Below, one piece after another: positions 15,615 through 24,778 of a DNA stretch of 32,984 nt. The translations under genes and the position numbers were made by a program. Where the stretch lies: the NCBI GenBank assembly GCA_944328445.1, contig CALVHO010000023.1, positions 1 to 32,984 of the forward strand, in the 5' to 3' direction. The notes below the pieces were generated by a model that saw only the letters and a list, made by a program, of their open reading frames with translations, had not been told where the DNA came from and searched no databases. Origin of the DNA: an uncultured Clostridia bacterium (GTDB lineage Bacteria; Bacillota; Clostridia; Christensenellales; Borkfalkiaceae). The stretch's first letter is position 1, and each line of letters begins with the position of its first letter.

Positions 15615-18600
15615 ATGAGCAAGCGTGAACCCACGGCCGAACAGCGCGCCGCCATCGATGCGGCGGGCGAAGTGCTCGTTTCCGCCTCGGCGGGCAGCGG
15701 CAAGACCTTCGTCATGATCGAAAAGATCATCTCCCTCATCCTGCGCGGGGAGGCGGACGTAAGTTCCGTTCTTGCCGTGACCTTTACCAACCTCGCGGCG
15801 GGGGAGATGAAGGAGCGGCTGCGCGCCGCGCTGGTGGCCCGCATCAACGAGGAGAGCGGCCCCGCGCGCTCCCGCCTCAAAATTCAGCTGGCCGAGATCG
15901 CCACCGCCGACATCAGCACCCTGCATTCCTTCTGCACCAACGTCATCCGCCGCTATTTTTACCGTTCGGACGCGGCGGGCAACTTCCGCGTCGCCGACGA
16001 GGCCGAGGCCGCCAAGATCCGCCTGCGTGCCGTCGACCTGGTCTTTGACCGCCTGCTCGAAGAAAAGGACGAGGATTTCGCGCTGCTTTGCCGCATCTTC
16101 GCCGACGGCCGCGGCTTCGGGCGGCTGCGCGACGTGCTGCTGCGCTCCTACGGGCGCACCGTCGTGCAGGCGGGGTTTGAAAATTACCTGCGCGCCCTGC
16201 CCGCCCTCTACGACGAGGCGCATTTCGACGCTCTCGCCGCCGAGCTCTTCGCGCCCGTGCGGGCGCGGGCGCAGCGCCTGGCGGAAACCTGCGCGCGGCT
16301 GCAAGAGGAGGCGGAGCCGTATTGCACGGCGGGCGTGTTCGGCGAAAAGCACGCCGCCTTCCTGCGCGAGCGCGCCGCCTTCGGCGCCGACGTGGCCGCC
16401 TGTGCCGACCTCTTTGCCGCGGCACCCTTGGCCGCGCGCGAGCTGGGTCGCAAGCCCTCCAACGCCGCCGTCAAGCGCTCGGGGTCCGCTTTTGCGCTGG
16501 AACTGGACGGGCGCATGGCGGCGCTCAAAGAGGAGGTGGACGGCATCAAAAAGGCGCTCGAAGGCGCGGGGGAACGGCAGGAGGCGCTGGCGCGCTTTCT
16601 CGCCGCGGGCCGCCCCGCGGCCGCCCTGTGCGGGCTGCTCTTGGCCTTCGACGCGCAGTACGCGGCGCTGAAAACGCGGGCGGGCGTGCTCGACTTTGCC
16701 GACCTCGAACGCAAGTGCTTGCAGCTGTTGGAGGACGAGGACGTCCGCCGCGAGGTGGCGGGGCGGTACACCCACGTCTTCGTCGACGAGTACCAGGACA
16801 TCAACCCCGTGCAGGAGCGCATCCTCTCCCTCGTTTCGGGCGGGAACGTGTTCATGGTGGGGGACGCCAAACAGTCCATCTACGGGTTCCGCGGTTGCAG
16901 CGCCCGCTTCTTCGCGCAGAAGTTCGACGGCCTGCGCCCGCAGGGCCGCGCGCTCACCCTCAACGGCAACTTCCGCAGCGCCACCGCCGTGCTCGACGCG
17001 GTCAACGCCGTCTTTTCGGAGGTGATGACCGCGGAGACGGGCGGCGTCGATTACGCCGCGACCTCCGTCATGCGCGCGGGCGGGGACGCGCCGCGCGGGG
17101 CGGCGCACATCGTGTTCGTGCCCGAACGGGTAGGGGAGGAGCCCGAAGCGCGCGAACGCGGCGTCTATTCGGTGGCGGAGCACCTGTCGCCCGAGGACGA
17201 GGAGTTCGGCGAGGGCGCGGCCATCGCCGCCCTGGCCGAGCAAAAGCTGGCCGAGGGCTACACGTACGGGGACATCGTCGTGCTCGTCCGCAGCAAGCGC
17301 GGGCGGGCCGAGCGCATCGTGGCCGAGCTGGCCCGCCGCGGCCTGCCCGTCTCCGCCGAGGCCGAAGTCAACGTCTGCGACTACCCCGAGGTCAAAGCCG
17401 TGATCGGCATCTTGCAGTACCTCGACAACGCCGCGCAGGACATCCCCCTGGCCTGTGCCCTCAAAAGCGCGCTGGGCTCGTTCACGGACGGCGAACTGGC
17501 CGCCGTGCGCCTGGCCGCGGGGCAGGGGGAGACCTTCCGCGACGCCTGCGCCCGCTACGCGCGCGAAAAGCAGGACGGAACCGCGGCCAAGCTGCGCGCC
17601 TTCTACGCCGCCTGCGACAAGCTGCGGCTGCTTTGCAGCGTGGAAAGCGCGGCCGCGGTCATGACGCACATCCTCTCCGCCACGGGCATGGAAGGGGAAC
17701 TTCTGGCCCTGCCCTGCGGCGCCGAGCGGGTGCGGCGCGTCGGGCGGCTGATCGCCGAGAGCGGCGAGCTGTCCGTGCCCGAGTTCCTCGAAGCGCTCAA
17801 AAGCGGCGGCTACTTCGTCGGGTTTTCGGAGAGCGGCGGCGAGAACGCCGTGCGTGTCATGACCATGCACGCCTCCAAGGGCCTGGAATTTCCCGTCGTC
17901 ATCGTCGCGGGCATGAACGCGCCCTTCAACAAGGAGGACCTTTCGGGCATCCTCTACGACGACGAATGGGGCTTCGCCTTCCCCGCGTACGACCTCGAAA
18001 ACTTCGTGGGGCGGGAAACGCTGCTGCGCTCGGCCTTGAAGGCGCGCATCCGCCGCCGCCGCGCCGCCGACGAGATGCGCATCCTCTACGTCGCCCTCAC
18101 CCGCGCGCAGCGGGAGCTGTACCTCGTGTTCACGCAGGACAAGCCCTTCCGCCCCGAGCGCGTGGCCGAGGCGGGCTGCTTTGCCGACTTCATCGACTTA
18201 GACCGCTTCCGCGACCTCGTGCGGCCCGTCTTCGGCGGGCAGACCGAGCCGCCCCGCGAGCGCGTTCTGGCCGTCGGCGAGAGCGACGGCGAGGCCCGCC
18301 GCGCCGTGCTCGCGCGCTACCGCGTGCCCTATCCGCACGCCGACGCCCTCGGCCTGCCCGTCAAAACTTCGCCCACGGCCTACGCCGCGGGCCCGGGCGA
18401 GCCTGCCGCCACCGCGGCGGAAGAGGACGGGCCGTTTTCACCCCCCGCCGACCCCGAAACGGGCACCGCCTACCACGCCTTTTTGGAGCGGGCCGATTTT
18501 TCCGCGCCGCCCGCCGCCGAGGCCGCCCGCCTGTACGATGCCATGACGGCGGAGGGGGTGGAGGGGCTGGACCGCGCCAAGATGCAGTCCATCCTCGAAA

Positions 18601-18947
18601 TGCCCGTGTTCGCCTCCTTCCGCGGCAAAACGCTGTGGCGTGAACGCGCCTTTCTGCTCTCCCTGCCCGCCTGCGAACTGTACGACACCCGCGCCGAGGA
18701 CGGGGTGCTCGTGCAGGGCGTCGTCGACGTGATGGCGTTCGGCGGCGAGGAATGTTTGCTCGTCGACTACAAATACTCCTCCCTCGGCCCCGAGGCGCTG
18801 CTGCAAAAGTACGCCCCGCAGCTGGCCATCTACGCGGCGGCCGCCCGCCGCCTGCCGGGCGTGAAAAAGGTCACGGCCTGCCTGGTCAACATCCTGCGCG
18901 GCTACCGCGCCGACCTGCCCGAAGACGCCCCCGTCCGCCCCGCGTAG
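15615..18947 (+). CDS. addA: AddA helicase-nuclease subunit
   Basis: UvrD-like ATP-dependent helicase with a C-terminal nuclease, partner of AddB. The start is ATG 15615, after GGAAAGGAGGG; the protein has 1110 residues, somewhat shorter than B. subtilis AddA. The helicase motifs are clear: Walker A SASAGSGKT (Lys30), motif II DEYQDINPVQ, motif III VGDAKQSIYGFRG, motif V MTMHASKGLEFPVV and motif VI LYVALTRAQRELYLV. The C-terminal nuclease domain has GVVDVMAFGGEECLLVDYKYSS split over two strands, with its Asp and Lys present. It is preceded by the palindrome at 15502-15527. Confidence 0.96.
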   Translation: MSKREPTAEQRAAIDAAGEVLVSASAGSGKTFVMIEKIISLILRGEADVSSVLAVTFTNLAAGEMKERLRAALVARINEESGPARSRLKIQLAEIATADISTLHSFCTNVIRRYFYRSDAAGNFRVADEAEAAKIRLRAVDLVFDRLLEEKDEDFALLCRIFADGRGFGRLRDVLLRSYGRTVVQAGFENYLRALPALYDEAHFDALAAELFAPVRARAQRLAETCARLQEEAEPYCTAGVFGEKHAAFLRERAAFGADVAACADLFAAAPLAARELGRKPSNAAVKRSGSAFALELDGRMAALKEEVDGIKKALEGAGERQEALARFLAAGRPAAALCGLLLAFDAQYAALKTRAGVLDFADLERKCLQLLEDEDVRREVAGRYTHVFVDEYQDINPVQERILSLVSGGNVFMVGDAKQSIYGFRGCSARFFAQKFDGLRPQGRALTLNGNFRSATAVLDAVNAVFSEVMTAETGGVDYAATSVMRAGGDAPRGAAHIVFVPERVGEEPEARERGVYSVAEHLSPEDEEFGEGAAIAALAEQKLAEGYTYGDIVVLVRSKRGRAERIVAELARRGLPVSAEAEVNVCDYPEVKAVIGILQYLDNAAQDIPLACALKSALGSFTDGELAAVRLAAGQGETFRDACARYAREKQDGTAAKLRAFYAACDKLRLLCSVESAAAVMTHILSATGMEGELLALPCGAERVRRVGRLIAESGELSVPEFLEALKSGGYFVGFSESGGENAVRVMTMHASKGLEFPVVIVAGMNAPFNKEDLSGILYDDEWGFAFPAYDLENFVGRETLLRSALKARIRRRRAADEMRILYVALTRAQRELYLVFTQDKPFRPERVAEAGCFADFIDLDRFRDLVRPVFGGQTEPPRERVLAVGESDGEARRAVLARYRVPYPHADALGLPVKTSPTAYAAGPGEPAATAAEEDGPFSPPADPETGTAYHAFLERADFSAPPAAEAARLYDAMTAEGVEGLDRAKMQSILEMPVFASFRGKTLWRERAFLLSLPACELYDTRAEDGVLVQGVVDVMAFGGEECLLVDYKYSSLGPEALLQKYAPQLAIYAAAARRLPGVKKVTACLVNILRGYRADLPEDAPVRPA

Positions 18948-18970
18948 GGCGGCGGGAAAGACAAACAACG

Positions 18971-19012
18971 GCGCACCGCGCCCGCCGCATTGCTGCGGCG
19001 GGCGCGGTGCGC
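18971..19012. other. Long perfect hairpin after addA
   Basis: An 18-bp perfect stem (18971-18988 with 18995-19012) has a 6-base loop and lies 23 bases after the addA stop. No T-run follows, so it may protect the 3' end or act as a weak terminator. Confidence 0.6.
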
Positions 19013-19126
19013 TCCGATCCGTCAAAAATCGGCAAAACAAGCGCGCGTTCGCGCGCCGCGCGGGGCTATACTGGGCGGGTAGGGCGCACCGTGCGCCCAT
19101 TCCCTTCGCTTCGGAGGTCTGCCGTG

Positions 19127-19843
19127 ATGGAAGAACTGTTTGCCGCCCTGTCCCGCCTCGGCCGCGGGGCGGGCCCGTTGGCCCTGCTGCCGCTGGCCGT
19201 GCCCTTCGCCGCCTTCGCGGCCGCCTTTGCGGCGTCCTTGGGCAGCGCGCGCGCCCGCAGGGCGCAAAAGCGCTGGTTTTTGTACCTGTCCGCGGGCTGC
19301 TGCCTGCTCTCTTTCGCCCTCGCCGCCCCCGCCGCATCCGCGCCCGGGGCGCCCGCCGCGCTCGCCGCGGCAGGCATGGCGGCCGACATCGCCCTGTACG
19401 GTCTGCTGCACCTGCCCCGCGGACGCAGGCAAAAGGAGGCCCGCGCCGCCGCGGAGTCCCGTTCGCCCGTCCCGCGCGTGCCCGCCCCTCCGCCCGCGCG
19501 GGCGGAGGGCGCCCTCTTTGCGGACTGCGGGGAGGAGCCCGTCCCCGCGTGGAGCGGTGCGCCCGCCTCCGCGGGCCCCGCAGACTGCCCGCCGCCCAAG
19601 GTCTGCTGCTTCGAGGGGGAGGGCGTGCGGCTGGAACAGGACGTGCGCCTCGGCCCCGTCACGGCGGCGGCCGAGCGGCTGCGCTCGCTCCCGCTCGGCG
19701 CGGGGGACCGCCTCGAAGTGCAAAAGTACGAGGAGCTGCTGCGCGTCTACCGCGCCAAGGGCGTGCTTTCCGCCGCCGAGGCGGACACGCTGAACGACAT
19801 CTTCGCCTCGTTTTTGAAGCTCCTGGCCAAATACGGCGCCTGA
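19127..19843 (+). CDS. Membrane protein with cytoplasmic C-terminal domain, unknown
   Basis: The likely start is ATG 19127 (or the adjacent GTG at 19124), after CGGAGG at 19112-19117, giving 238 residues. Two or three Ala-rich hydrophobic segments (about residues 17-40, 47-66 and 70-90) are followed by a basic stretch (RGRRQKEAR). Next come a Pro/Ala-rich linker with scattered Cys and a helical C-terminal part (VQKYEELLRVYRAKGVLSA onward). No family is recognised. The open frame continues upstream, but the promoter-like TATACT at 19067-19072 and the ribosome site favour the short form. It ends before a strong terminator and converges on ychF. Confidence 0.6.
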   Translation: MEELFAALSRLGRGAGPLALLPLAVPFAAFAAAFAASLGSARARRAQKRWFLYLSAGCCLLSFALAAPAASAPGAPAALAAAGMAADIALYGLLHLPRGRRQKEARAAAESRSPVPRVPAPPPARAEGALFADCGEEPVPAWSGAPASAGPADCPPPKVCCFEGEGVRLEQDVRLGPVTAAAERLRSLPLGAGDRLEVQKYEELLRVYRAKGVLSAAEADTLNDIFASFLKLLAKYGA

Positions 19844-19915
19844 ACGCCGCCCCGCCGTTCTGCCCGTTTTGTCCGCCCCGCCCGCATTGCCGCCCTGCAA
19901 AACGGGCCATGCAGC

Positions 19916-19957
19916 CGCGCCCGCGCCCCGCTTTTCAGCGGGGCGCGGGCGCGTTTT
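19916..19957 (+). terminator. Intrinsic terminator after the membrane-protein gene
   Basis: A 17-bp perfect GC stem (19916-19932 with 19937-19953), a TTTC loop and TTTT. Confidence 0.88.
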
Positions 19958-20015
19958 CGTAGCCTTTCGATCTGTTGTCCGTACGCTCCGCAAAGAGGGG
20001 AGCGCGTTTGTTATG

Positions 20016-20109
20016 TGCGCAAAATTGCGTGCACGTATGCGCAAAATTGCGTCCGCGGCGTGCGCAAGAGCGCGTTCACGCCGTATGAAAAGGCGCGTCC
20101 GCGGCGTGC
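20016..20109. repeat. Two pairs of 15-bp direct repeats between convergent genes
   Basis: TGCGCAAAATTGCGT occurs at 20016-20030 and 20038-20052, 22 bases apart; each contains the dyad CGCAA-AA-TTGCG. GCGTCCGCGGCGTGC occurs at 20049-20063 and 20095-20109. The last copy ends two bases before the ychF stop codon. The role is unknown. Confidence 0.6.
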
Positions 20110-20111
20110 TT

Positions 20112-21209
20112 TTACACGTTGAAGCGGAAGAGCACCACGTCGCCGTCCTTGATGACGTAGTCCTTGCCCTCGGAGCGCACTTTTCCCTTTTCCTTGGCGG
20201 CGTTGTAGCTGCCGCATTCGAGCAGCGTCTGCCAGTCCACGACTTCGGCGCGGATGAAGCCCTTTTCAAAGTCGGAATGGATCTTGCCCGCCGCCTGCGG
20301 GGCCTTGGTCCCTTCGGTCACGGTCCAGGCGCGCGTTTCCTTTTCGCCCGCGGTGAGGTAGCTGATCAGCCCCAGCAGCGCGTACGATTTTTTGATGAGC
20401 CGCGCCAGCCCGCTCTCGCCCAGGCCGAGCTCCTGCAAAAACATCTCCGCTTCGTCGGGCGGCAGCTGCGAGAGCTCCTCCTCCGTCTTGGCGCAGATGA
20501 CGAGCACCTCGCTGCCCTCTTGGGCGGCGAACGCCTCCACCGCGCGCACGTAGGGCAGGTCGGCGTCCGCCTTGCCCATGTCCTTTTCGGCGATGTTGGC
20601 CGCGTAGATGACGGGTTTGGCGGTCAAAAGGAAGAGGTCGTGCATCCATTCCTTTTCCTCGTCCGAAAGGGCGAGGGTGCGCGCGCACTGTTCCTTGCCG
20701 AGGTGGTCGAGCACTTTTTGGTAAAACTCCGCCTCGGCGGCGACCTTTTTGTCCCCGCCCTTGGCCGCCGTCTTGGCGCGGTCCAGCCGCCGCTGCACCG
20801 TCTCCATGTCGGCCAAGATCAGTTCGAGGTTGATGGTGCCGATGTCCCGCACGGGGTCGACGGTGCTCTCCACGTGGGTGATGTTCTCGTCCTCGAAGCA
20901 GCGCACCACGTGCACGACGGCGTCCACCTCGCGGATGTGCGAGAGGAATTTGTTGCCAAGCCCCTCGCCCTTGGACGCGCCCTTGACCAGCCCCGCGATG
21001 TCCACGAACTCGATGACGGCGGGGGTGATCTTCTTGCTGTCGTACAGGGCGGCGAGCTTGTCCAGCCGCTCGTCGGGCACGGCCACCACGCCCACGTTGG
21101 GCTCGATGGTGCAGAAGGGGTAGTTGGCCGCCTCCGCGCCCGCATGCGTGATCGCGTTGAAAAGGGTCGATTTGCCCACGTTGGGCAGACCCACGACGCC
21201 TAATTTCAT
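20112..21209 (-). CDS. ychF: YchF/Obg-family redox-regulated ATPase
   Basis: This universally conserved ribosome-associated P-loop NTPase (OLA1/YchF) binds ATP rather than GTP. It has 365 residues, the usual length. The start is the ATG at 21209, preceded on the minus strand by AAGGAGA. The P-loop GLPNVGKST is at residues 7-15, switch II is VDIAGLVKGASKGEGLGN, and the C-terminal TGS-type domain carries TEGTKAPQAAGKIHSDFEKGFI and ends VLFRFNV. It is transcribed alone, divergent from argS, from the promoter at 21246-21274. Confidence 0.97.
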   Translation of the reverse strand: MKLGVVGLPNVGKSTLFNAITHAGAEAANYPFCTIEPNVGVVAVPDERLDKLAALYDSKKITPAVIEFVDIAGLVKGASKGEGLGNKFLSHIREVDAVVHVVRCFEDENITHVESTVDPVRDIGTINLELILADMETVQRRLDRAKTAAKGGDKKVAAEAEFYQKVLDHLGKEQCARTLALSDEEKEWMHDLFLLTAKPVIYAANIAEKDMGKADADLPYVRAVEAFAAQEGSEVLVICAKTEEELSQLPPDEAEMFLQELGLGESGLARLIKKSYALLGLISYLTAGEKETRAWTVTEGTKAPQAAGKIHSDFEKGFIRAEVVDWQTLLECGSYNAAKEKGKVRSEGKDYVIKDGDVVLFRFNV

Positions 21210-21245
21210 GTTCTGTCTCCTTGTCGTTGCCGCTTGTTCCCGTAT

Positions 21246-21274
21246 AGTATAATACAAACGGGCGCGTTTGGCAA
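21246..21274 (-). promoter_or_regulatory. Promoter of ychF
   Basis: On the minus strand: TTGCCA (21274-21269), a 17-bp spacer and TATACT (21251-21246), 37 bases before the start. Confidence 0.85.
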
Positions 21275-21303
21275 AATAAAAGGCGGGGCAAAATGCGAAA
21301 AAG

Positions 21304-21332
21304 TTGCGCCCGCGCGCAAAATGTGGTAAACT
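21304..21332 (+). promoter_or_regulatory. Promoter of argS
   Basis: TTGCGC (21304-21309), a 17-bp spacer and TAAACT (21327-21332) with TGG just before it (extended -10). It is divergent from the ychF promoter. Confidence 0.65.
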
Positions 21333-21362
21333 GTCCGTGAAAACGCGAACAGAGAGGTCTGT

Positions 21363-23045
21363 ATGGATTTCAAACGGCACATCGCCGCCCGTATCAAGGC
21401 GGAAAGGCTTTCGCAGGACGAGATCTGCGCGATGCTCGAACTTCCCCCGAACACGCAGATGGGGGACTTTGCCTTCCCCTGCTTCAAACTGGCCAAGACC
21501 ATGCGCAAGGCGCCCGCGCTCATCGCGGCGGACCTGGCGCAAAGCTACCCGTGCGACGGCGTCGTCGTCTCGGCGCAGGCGGCGGGCGGGTACGTCAATT
21601 TCCGCATCGACCGCGCCTGCTGGGCGCAGCGTGCGGTCGGCCGCGTGCTCGCCGAGCGCGGCCGCTACGGCGCTTCCGACGAGGGGCAGGGCAGGGTGGT
21701 CTGCATCGATTATTCCTCGGTGAACATCGCCAAACCCTTTCACATCGGGCACCTTTCCACCACCGTTTTGGGCAGCGCGCTGTACAAGCTGCACGCCTTT
21801 TTGGGGTACAAGCCCGTCGGCATCAACCACCTCGGCGACTACGGCACCCAGTTCGGCAAGCTCATCTGCGCCTACCGCCGCTGGGGCAGCCGCAAACTGC
21901 TCGAAGAGGGCGGCCTGCGCGCCCTGAACGCGCTGTATGTGCGCTTCCACGAAGAGGCGGAAAAGGACCCCTCCCTCGACGACGAGGCGCGCGGCTTCTT
22001 CAAACAGATCGAGGACGGCGAGCCCGAGGCGGTGGAGCTGTTCACGATGTTCAAGGACCTCACCCTGCGCGAGGTGGGCCGCATCTACGAGCTTTTGGAC
22101 GTGCACTTCGACAGCTGGGCGGGCGAGAGCTTTTACAACGACAAGATGCAGCCCGTCGTCGACGAGCTCGAAGCGAAGGGCCTTCTGACCGAGAGCGATG
22201 GGGCGAAGATCGTCGACCTCTCCGCGTACGGCATGCCGCCGTGCATCATCCTGCGTTCGGACGGCGCCTCGTTGTACGCCACGCGCGACCTGGCCGCCGC
22301 CATCTACCGCAAAAACACCTACGATTTCTACAAGTGCCTCTACGTCGTGGCCTACCAGCAGAACCTGCACTTCCAGCAGGTGTTCAAGGTGCTCGAACTG
22401 ATGGGCAAGGACTGGGCCAAGGACCTCGTGCACGTGGCCTACGGCATGGTCTCTTTGGAGGACGGCTCGATGTCCACCCGCAAGGGCAAGGTCGTGTACT
22501 TGCAGGACGTCATCGACAAATGCGTGCAGAAGGCACAGGCGATCATCGCCGAAAAGAACCCCGCGCTCGAAAACAAGGAAGAGGCCGCCCGCACGGTGGG
22601 CGTGGGCGCGGTCATCTTCGGCGCGCTCTACAACAACAAGATCAAGGACATCACCTTTTCCTACGACAAGGTGCTCAACTTTGAAGGGGAGACCTCCTGC
22701 TACGTACAGTACACCTGTGCCCGCGCCCGCAGCGTGCTCGAAAAGGGCGGCGCGGCCAAAGATTTTTCCGTCGGGGAGGTGAACGCGCAGGAGTTTGAAG
22801 TGGTGAAAAAGCTCTCGGAGTTCCCCGACGTGCTGCACAACGCGCTCGAAAAGTACGAGCCCTGCTTCATCGCCCGCTACGCCGTCGACCTCGCGCAGCT
22901 GTACAACAAATTCTACTTCGACTGCACCATCCTCGGCGCCGAGGGCAAGACGCGCGCCTTCCGCCTCGCCCTCACCGAGGCTACCCTCGTCACCTTGCAG
23001 AACGCGCTCGGCCTTTTGGGCATCGGCGTGCCGGAAAAGATGTAA
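21363..23045 (+). CDS. argS: Arginyl-tRNA synthetase
   Basis: Class I aminoacyl-tRNA synthetase charging tRNA-Arg; 560 residues. The start is ATG 21363, after GAGAGG (21352-21357). The HIGH motif is His127-Ile-Gly-His130 (KPFHIGHLSTT), with NHLGDYGTQFGKL following. The second signature region is SMSTRKGKVV. The C-terminal anticodon-binding domain is complete and ends in the usual LLGIGVPEKM. The gene probably forms an operon with the HAD phosphatase 75 bases downstream, because no terminator separates them. Confidence 0.97.
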   Translation: MDFKRHIAARIKAERLSQDEICAMLELPPNTQMGDFAFPCFKLAKTMRKAPALIAADLAQSYPCDGVVVSAQAAGGYVNFRIDRACWAQRAVGRVLAERGRYGASDEGQGRVVCIDYSSVNIAKPFHIGHLSTTVLGSALYKLHAFLGYKPVGINHLGDYGTQFGKLICAYRRWGSRKLLEEGGLRALNALYVRFHEEAEKDPSLDDEARGFFKQIEDGEPEAVELFTMFKDLTLREVGRIYELLDVHFDSWAGESFYNDKMQPVVDELEAKGLLTESDGAKIVDLSAYGMPPCIILRSDGASLYATRDLAAAIYRKNTYDFYKCLYVVAYQQNLHFQQVFKVLELMGKDWAKDLVHVAYGMVSLEDGSMSTRKGKVVYLQDVIDKCVQKAQAIIAEKNPALENKEEAARTVGVGAVIFGALYNNKIKDITFSYDKVLNFEGETSCYVQYTCARARSVLEKGGAAKDFSVGEVNAQEFEVVKKLSEFPDVLHNALEKYEPCFIARYAVDLAQLYNKFYFDCTILGAEGKTRAFRLALTEATLVTLQNALGLLGIGVPEKM

Positions 23046-23120
23046 AAGCTCCCGCGCACCCGCCCGCGTACAAAGCTGCGCGCATCCGCCCGCGGCCCCG
23101 CCGCGGGGAAGGAGAAAATC

Positions 23121-23774
23121 GTGCTCAAAGCGGTCTTATTCGATCTGGACGGCACCGTGCTCGACACGCTGCCCGACCTCAACGCCTGCATGAACGAGGC
23201 GCTCGCGCAGTTCGGCTGTCCGCCCGTCACCCTCGCGCAGACCCGCCGCTACGTCGGCAACGGCGGGCTGCTGTTCGCCACCCGCGCCCTGCCCGAAGAG
23301 CGGCGCAAAGAGGCCGAACACTTTTATAAGGACGTGTATTGCCCCGTTCACCTTCGCTGCAAAAACGAGCGTACCAAGCCGTTCGCGGGGGAAAAAGAGT
23401 GCCTGGCGGCGCTGCGGGCGCGGGGCATCCGCCTCGGCATCGTCACCAACAAATCGCAGGCCGCGGCCGACCTCTTGGCGCGCACCCTGCTCGCGCCCTT
23501 CGGGTTTTCGGCGGTGTTCGGCAACCGCGACGGCGTACCCGTCAAGCCCGACCCCGCCCTCGCGCGGATGGCGCTGGAAGCGCTCGGCGCATCGGCCGCG
23601 GAGGCGGCCTTCGTCGGCGACGGCGAAACGGACGTGCAGACGGCGAAAAACGCGGGCATGCGCGGCGTTTCGGTGCTGTGGGGGTACCGCACCCGCGAAG
23701 AGCTCTCCGCGGCGGGCGCCTCCGTCTTTGCCCGCACCTTTGCCGAATTGCAGGACATCTTGCTGCAAATGTGA
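23121..23774 (+). CDS. HAD-superfamily phosphatase, phosphoglycolate phosphatase-like
   Basis: A 217-residue hydrolase starting at GTG 23121 with AAGGAGA upstream. HAD motif I is DLDGT, with nucleophile Asp8 and acid/base Asp10. Motif II is IVTNKS, the motif III Lys is in VKPDP, and motif IV is GDGETDVQTAKNAG. The cap between motifs I and II is a helical C1 cap. The family (Gph/PGP) dephosphorylates 2-phosphoglycolate formed during DNA repair. Related enzymes have other substrates, so the exact one is uncertain. A strong terminator follows. Confidence 0.88.
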   Translation: MLKAVLFDLDGTVLDTLPDLNACMNEALAQFGCPPVTLAQTRRYVGNGGLLFATRALPEERRKEAEHFYKDVYCPVHLRCKNERTKPFAGEKECLAALRARGIRLGIVTNKSQAAADLLARTLLAPFGFSAVFGNRDGVPVKPDPALARMALEALGASAAEAAFVGDGETDVQTAKNAGMRGVSVLWGYRTREELSAAGASVFARTFAELQDILLQM

Positions 23775-23796
23775 ACCCGCACCGCATAGAATATGC

Positions 23797-23843
23797 GGCC
23801 GCCCCGCCGCGCACGGAAACGTTCGCGGCGGGGCGGCCTTTTT
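23797..23843 (+). terminator. Intrinsic terminator after the argS-HAD unit
   Basis: A 15-bp perfect GC stem (23797-23811 with 23824-23838) has a 12-base loop and is followed by TTTTT. Confidence 0.9.
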
Positions 23844-23896
23844 GCTCGTATCGGATATGCTCCCCTCGGCGGGGGCGGAGGGCGGGGGATTGCGGA

Positions 23897-24574
23897 TTAT
23901 TTTGCCTCCTCCCCGTGCAGGCGCTGCACCGAGCGGACGAGGGCGGTCTCGGCGCCGTTCCAGGGCTTGTCGGCATTGCGGTAGTCGTGCTTGGCGGCAA
24001 ACCAGTTCAGGTCCTCCAACAGCTTGTTCACGGCGTCCTTTTGCAGCTTGCTCAGCGTGTAGAGGTAGTCTTTTTTCTTCCCGCCCGCGTATTTCGCGTA
24101 GCGCAGCAGCCGCCCGTAGTGTTCAAAGCAAAAGCCGCCCGTCGAGAGCAGCGCTTCCTTGAATTTCGGTTCGGAGCAGAACGTTTCGGCCACCGTCTTG
24201 TAGTAGCGGATCATGTTCACTTCCACGCCGTCGCAGATGACGCAGGTTTCCGCGCAGTGCTCGAAAAAGGCGGCCTGCGCCTCGGCGATCTTGGGGTCCG
24301 CCGTCACTTCGAGCTTGCCTTTGAGGGTGGTGATGCGCGTGATGTGCTGCAAGGCGAGCGAAAGTTTGTTCTGCCTGGCCAGGAGCATCTGCGTGTGGTG
24401 GGCGCAGAAGCCCTTTTCGTTGACCATGCGGCGCTGAAAATCTTCCATCACGGCTTCGTTGAGGTATTGGTCCGCCAGCCTCTTTTCCAGGATGTTGCGG
24501 ATGCGGCAGAGAGGGCATTCGCAGCCCGGCTTGAATTCCTGCCAGATGAGCATGTTCCCGATGTGGTAGTTCAT
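23897..24574 (-). CDS. DUF6062-like Cys/His-rich protein
   Basis: This 225-residue protein starts at the ATG at 24574, with AAGGGGG upstream on the minus strand. It has a repeated Cys/His pattern: CECPLC near residues 18-23, FCAHH, then CVIC and FCFEHY. This suggests two metal-binding or redox modules, each of a CxxC pair followed by C and H. The rest is helical and charged. It fits the DUF6062 family of Clostridia as I recall it; no function is known for it. It has its own promoter (24618-24646), divergent from the lipid kinase. No membrane segment or signal is seen. Confidence 0.75.
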   Translation of the reverse strand: MNYHIGNMLIWQEFKPGCECPLCRIRNILEKRLADQYLNEAVMEDFQRRMVNEKGFCAHHTQMLLARQNKLSLALQHITRITTLKGKLEVTADPKIAEAQAAFFEHCAETCVICDGVEVNMIRYYKTVAETFCSEPKFKEALLSTGGFCFEHYGRLLRYAKYAGGKKKDYLYTLSKLQKDAVNKLLEDLNWFAAKHDYRNADKPWNGAETALVRSVQRLHGEEAK

Positions 24575-24617
24575 GTGTTTCCCCCTTGTGCGGTGCCCGC
24601 GGCGGGCGTATAGGCCA

Positions 24618-24646
24618 ATTATAGCAGACGCGGTGCGAAAAAGCAA
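24618..24646 (-). promoter_or_regulatory. Promoter of the DUF6062-like gene
   Basis: On the minus strand: TTGCTT (24646-24641), a 17-bp spacer and TATAAT (24623-24618) with TGC before it (extended -10). Confidence 0.88.
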
Positions 24647-24716
24647 AGCGTTGGGCGCCGCGGCGGCGAAAAAATGCGCAAAAAGCGCGCGGGGCCCGTT
24701 CAACGGCGCAAAATGC

Positions 24717-24745
24717 TTGCCTTGGCGCCCCTTTTGGGGTATAAT
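24717..24745 (+). promoter_or_regulatory. Promoter of the lipid kinase gene
   Basis: TTGCCT (24717-24722), a 17-bp spacer and TATAAT (24740-24745), 34 bases before the start. Confidence 0.85.
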
Positions 24746-24778
24746 GCAAGGAAGTGATATGGAAAAAGGGTATATGCC

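Noticed and set aside
15494..15628. 44-codon frame between addB and addA
   Set aside because: It has no ribosome site, overlaps the addA start and is formed largely by the palindrome.
12117..17870. Very long open frame (1917 codons) antisense to addB and addA
   Set aside because: High GC leaves few stops on the opposite strand. The product is low-complexity (Ala/Gly/Arg/His-rich), and AddAB on the plus strand has clear motifs.
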